The notes below the pieces were generated by a model. The model was not told the origin of the DNA. It saw nothing but the letters and a program-made list of their open reading frames with translations, and did not search any database. Shown here piece by piece: positions 5,904-5,981 of a stretch of DNA of 5,981 nucleotides; within the stretch, counting starts at the first letter, position 1, and each line of letters starts with the position of its first letter. Origin of the DNA: JBDTRY01 sp039931435 (lineage in GTDB: Bacteria; Acidobacteriota; Thermoanaerobaculia; Gp7-AA8); the NCBI GenBank assembly GCA_039931435.1, contig JBDTRY010000234.1, positions 1 through 5,981 of the forward strand, in the 5' to 3' direction. The translations under genes were made by a program, and so were the position numbers.

Positions 5904-5924
5904 CCAGGATGGTGCGTTGGCAGG

Positions 5925-5981
5925 TCAGAAACGAACGCCCACCGTAAAGCGATAGGTCCTTGGAAGCTGGTAAGCGGTCGA
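5925..5981 (-). CDS. Second TonB-dependent receptor, last 18 codons only (5' part beyond window)
   Basis: The minus frame entering at 5981 reads STAYQLPRTYRFTVGVRF and stops at TGA (5925-5927). Aligned without gaps to the last 18 residues of the neighbouring receptor, 9 positions are identical (Q, P, R, T, R, F, G, R, F), including the PRT-aromatic-RF core and the terminal Phe that closes outer-membrane barrels. A strong terminator follows 21 bases after the stop. The fragment is too short to tell its plug, N-terminal domain or substrate. Together these make it very likely the 3' end of a tandem paralogue of the same family. Confidence 0.82.
   Translation of the reverse strand, partial: STAYQLPRTYRFTVGVRF

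Larger units (their letters stand above)
5435..5924. other. 490-base intergenic region between two receptor genes
   Basis: No convincing complete gene lies here. Bases 5435-5580 hold the receptor leader and promoter elements, and are more AT-rich than the genes. From 5580 to 5690 I see nothing firm. Bases 5695-5714 are a short palindrome followed by T residues. Bases 5715-5786 have coding-like base use but no intact gene. Bases 5821-5859 are a half REP element, and 5874-5903 the terminator of the next receptor. Two plus-strand frames cross the region, but one would have to read through the terminator and neither has a ribosome binding site or a recognisable product. Confidence 0.7.

Noticed and set aside
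5698..5955. Plus-strand frame of 85 codons in the intergenic region
   Set aside because: It runs through the half REP element, the terminator and into the antisense of the second receptor, with a TTG start and no ribosome binding site. Part of it may overlap a coding relic.

Overview
The window looks like Acidobacteriota or a close relative. It is GC-rich and carries an Oar-like TonB-dependent receptor with an N-terminal carboxypeptidase-regulatory domain, a receptor type expanded in that phylum. A second receptor starts at the right edge, and there is a REP-associated tyrosine transposase (RAYT) with its hairpin repeats. The taxonomic call rests on protein style only; no marker gene is present.

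Layout. 1-1325 (+): the C-terminal 440 residues of an NAD(P)-dependent aldehyde dehydrogenase, whose start lies outside the window. 1343-1458: a palindromic multi-hairpin repeat (BIME-like, copy 1) in the gap between convergent genes. 1487-2104 (-): a RAYT of about 205 aa. 2190-2300: repeat copy 2, in the same orientation as copy 1, so the RAYT gene is bracketed by two copies. 2321-2349: a strong intrinsic terminator for the next gene. 2375-5434 (-): a complete TonB-dependent receptor of 1019 aa. 5435-5924: a 490-base intergenic region with a ribosome binding site, a CRP/FNR-type palindrome, a sigma70-like promoter, a second inverted repeat, a short coding-like remnant, half a REP element and a second terminator. 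5925-5981 (-): the last 18 codons of a second receptor, not evident as an ORF because it is cut by the window edge.

How the parts relate. The two receptors lie in tandem on the minus strand. Each ends in the same kind of barrel-closing strand, is followed 21-25 bases later by an almost identical hairpin terminator, and has REP-type sequence just beyond that terminator. The RAYT and its flanking repeats form a self-contained module that probably acts on these hairpins. The aldehyde dehydrogenase is on the other strand and has no evident functional link. I see no wholly new system. The most informative points are the RAYT/repeat module with compensatory changes in its hairpins, the palindrome in the receptor leader, and the repeated terminator-plus-REP arrangement.
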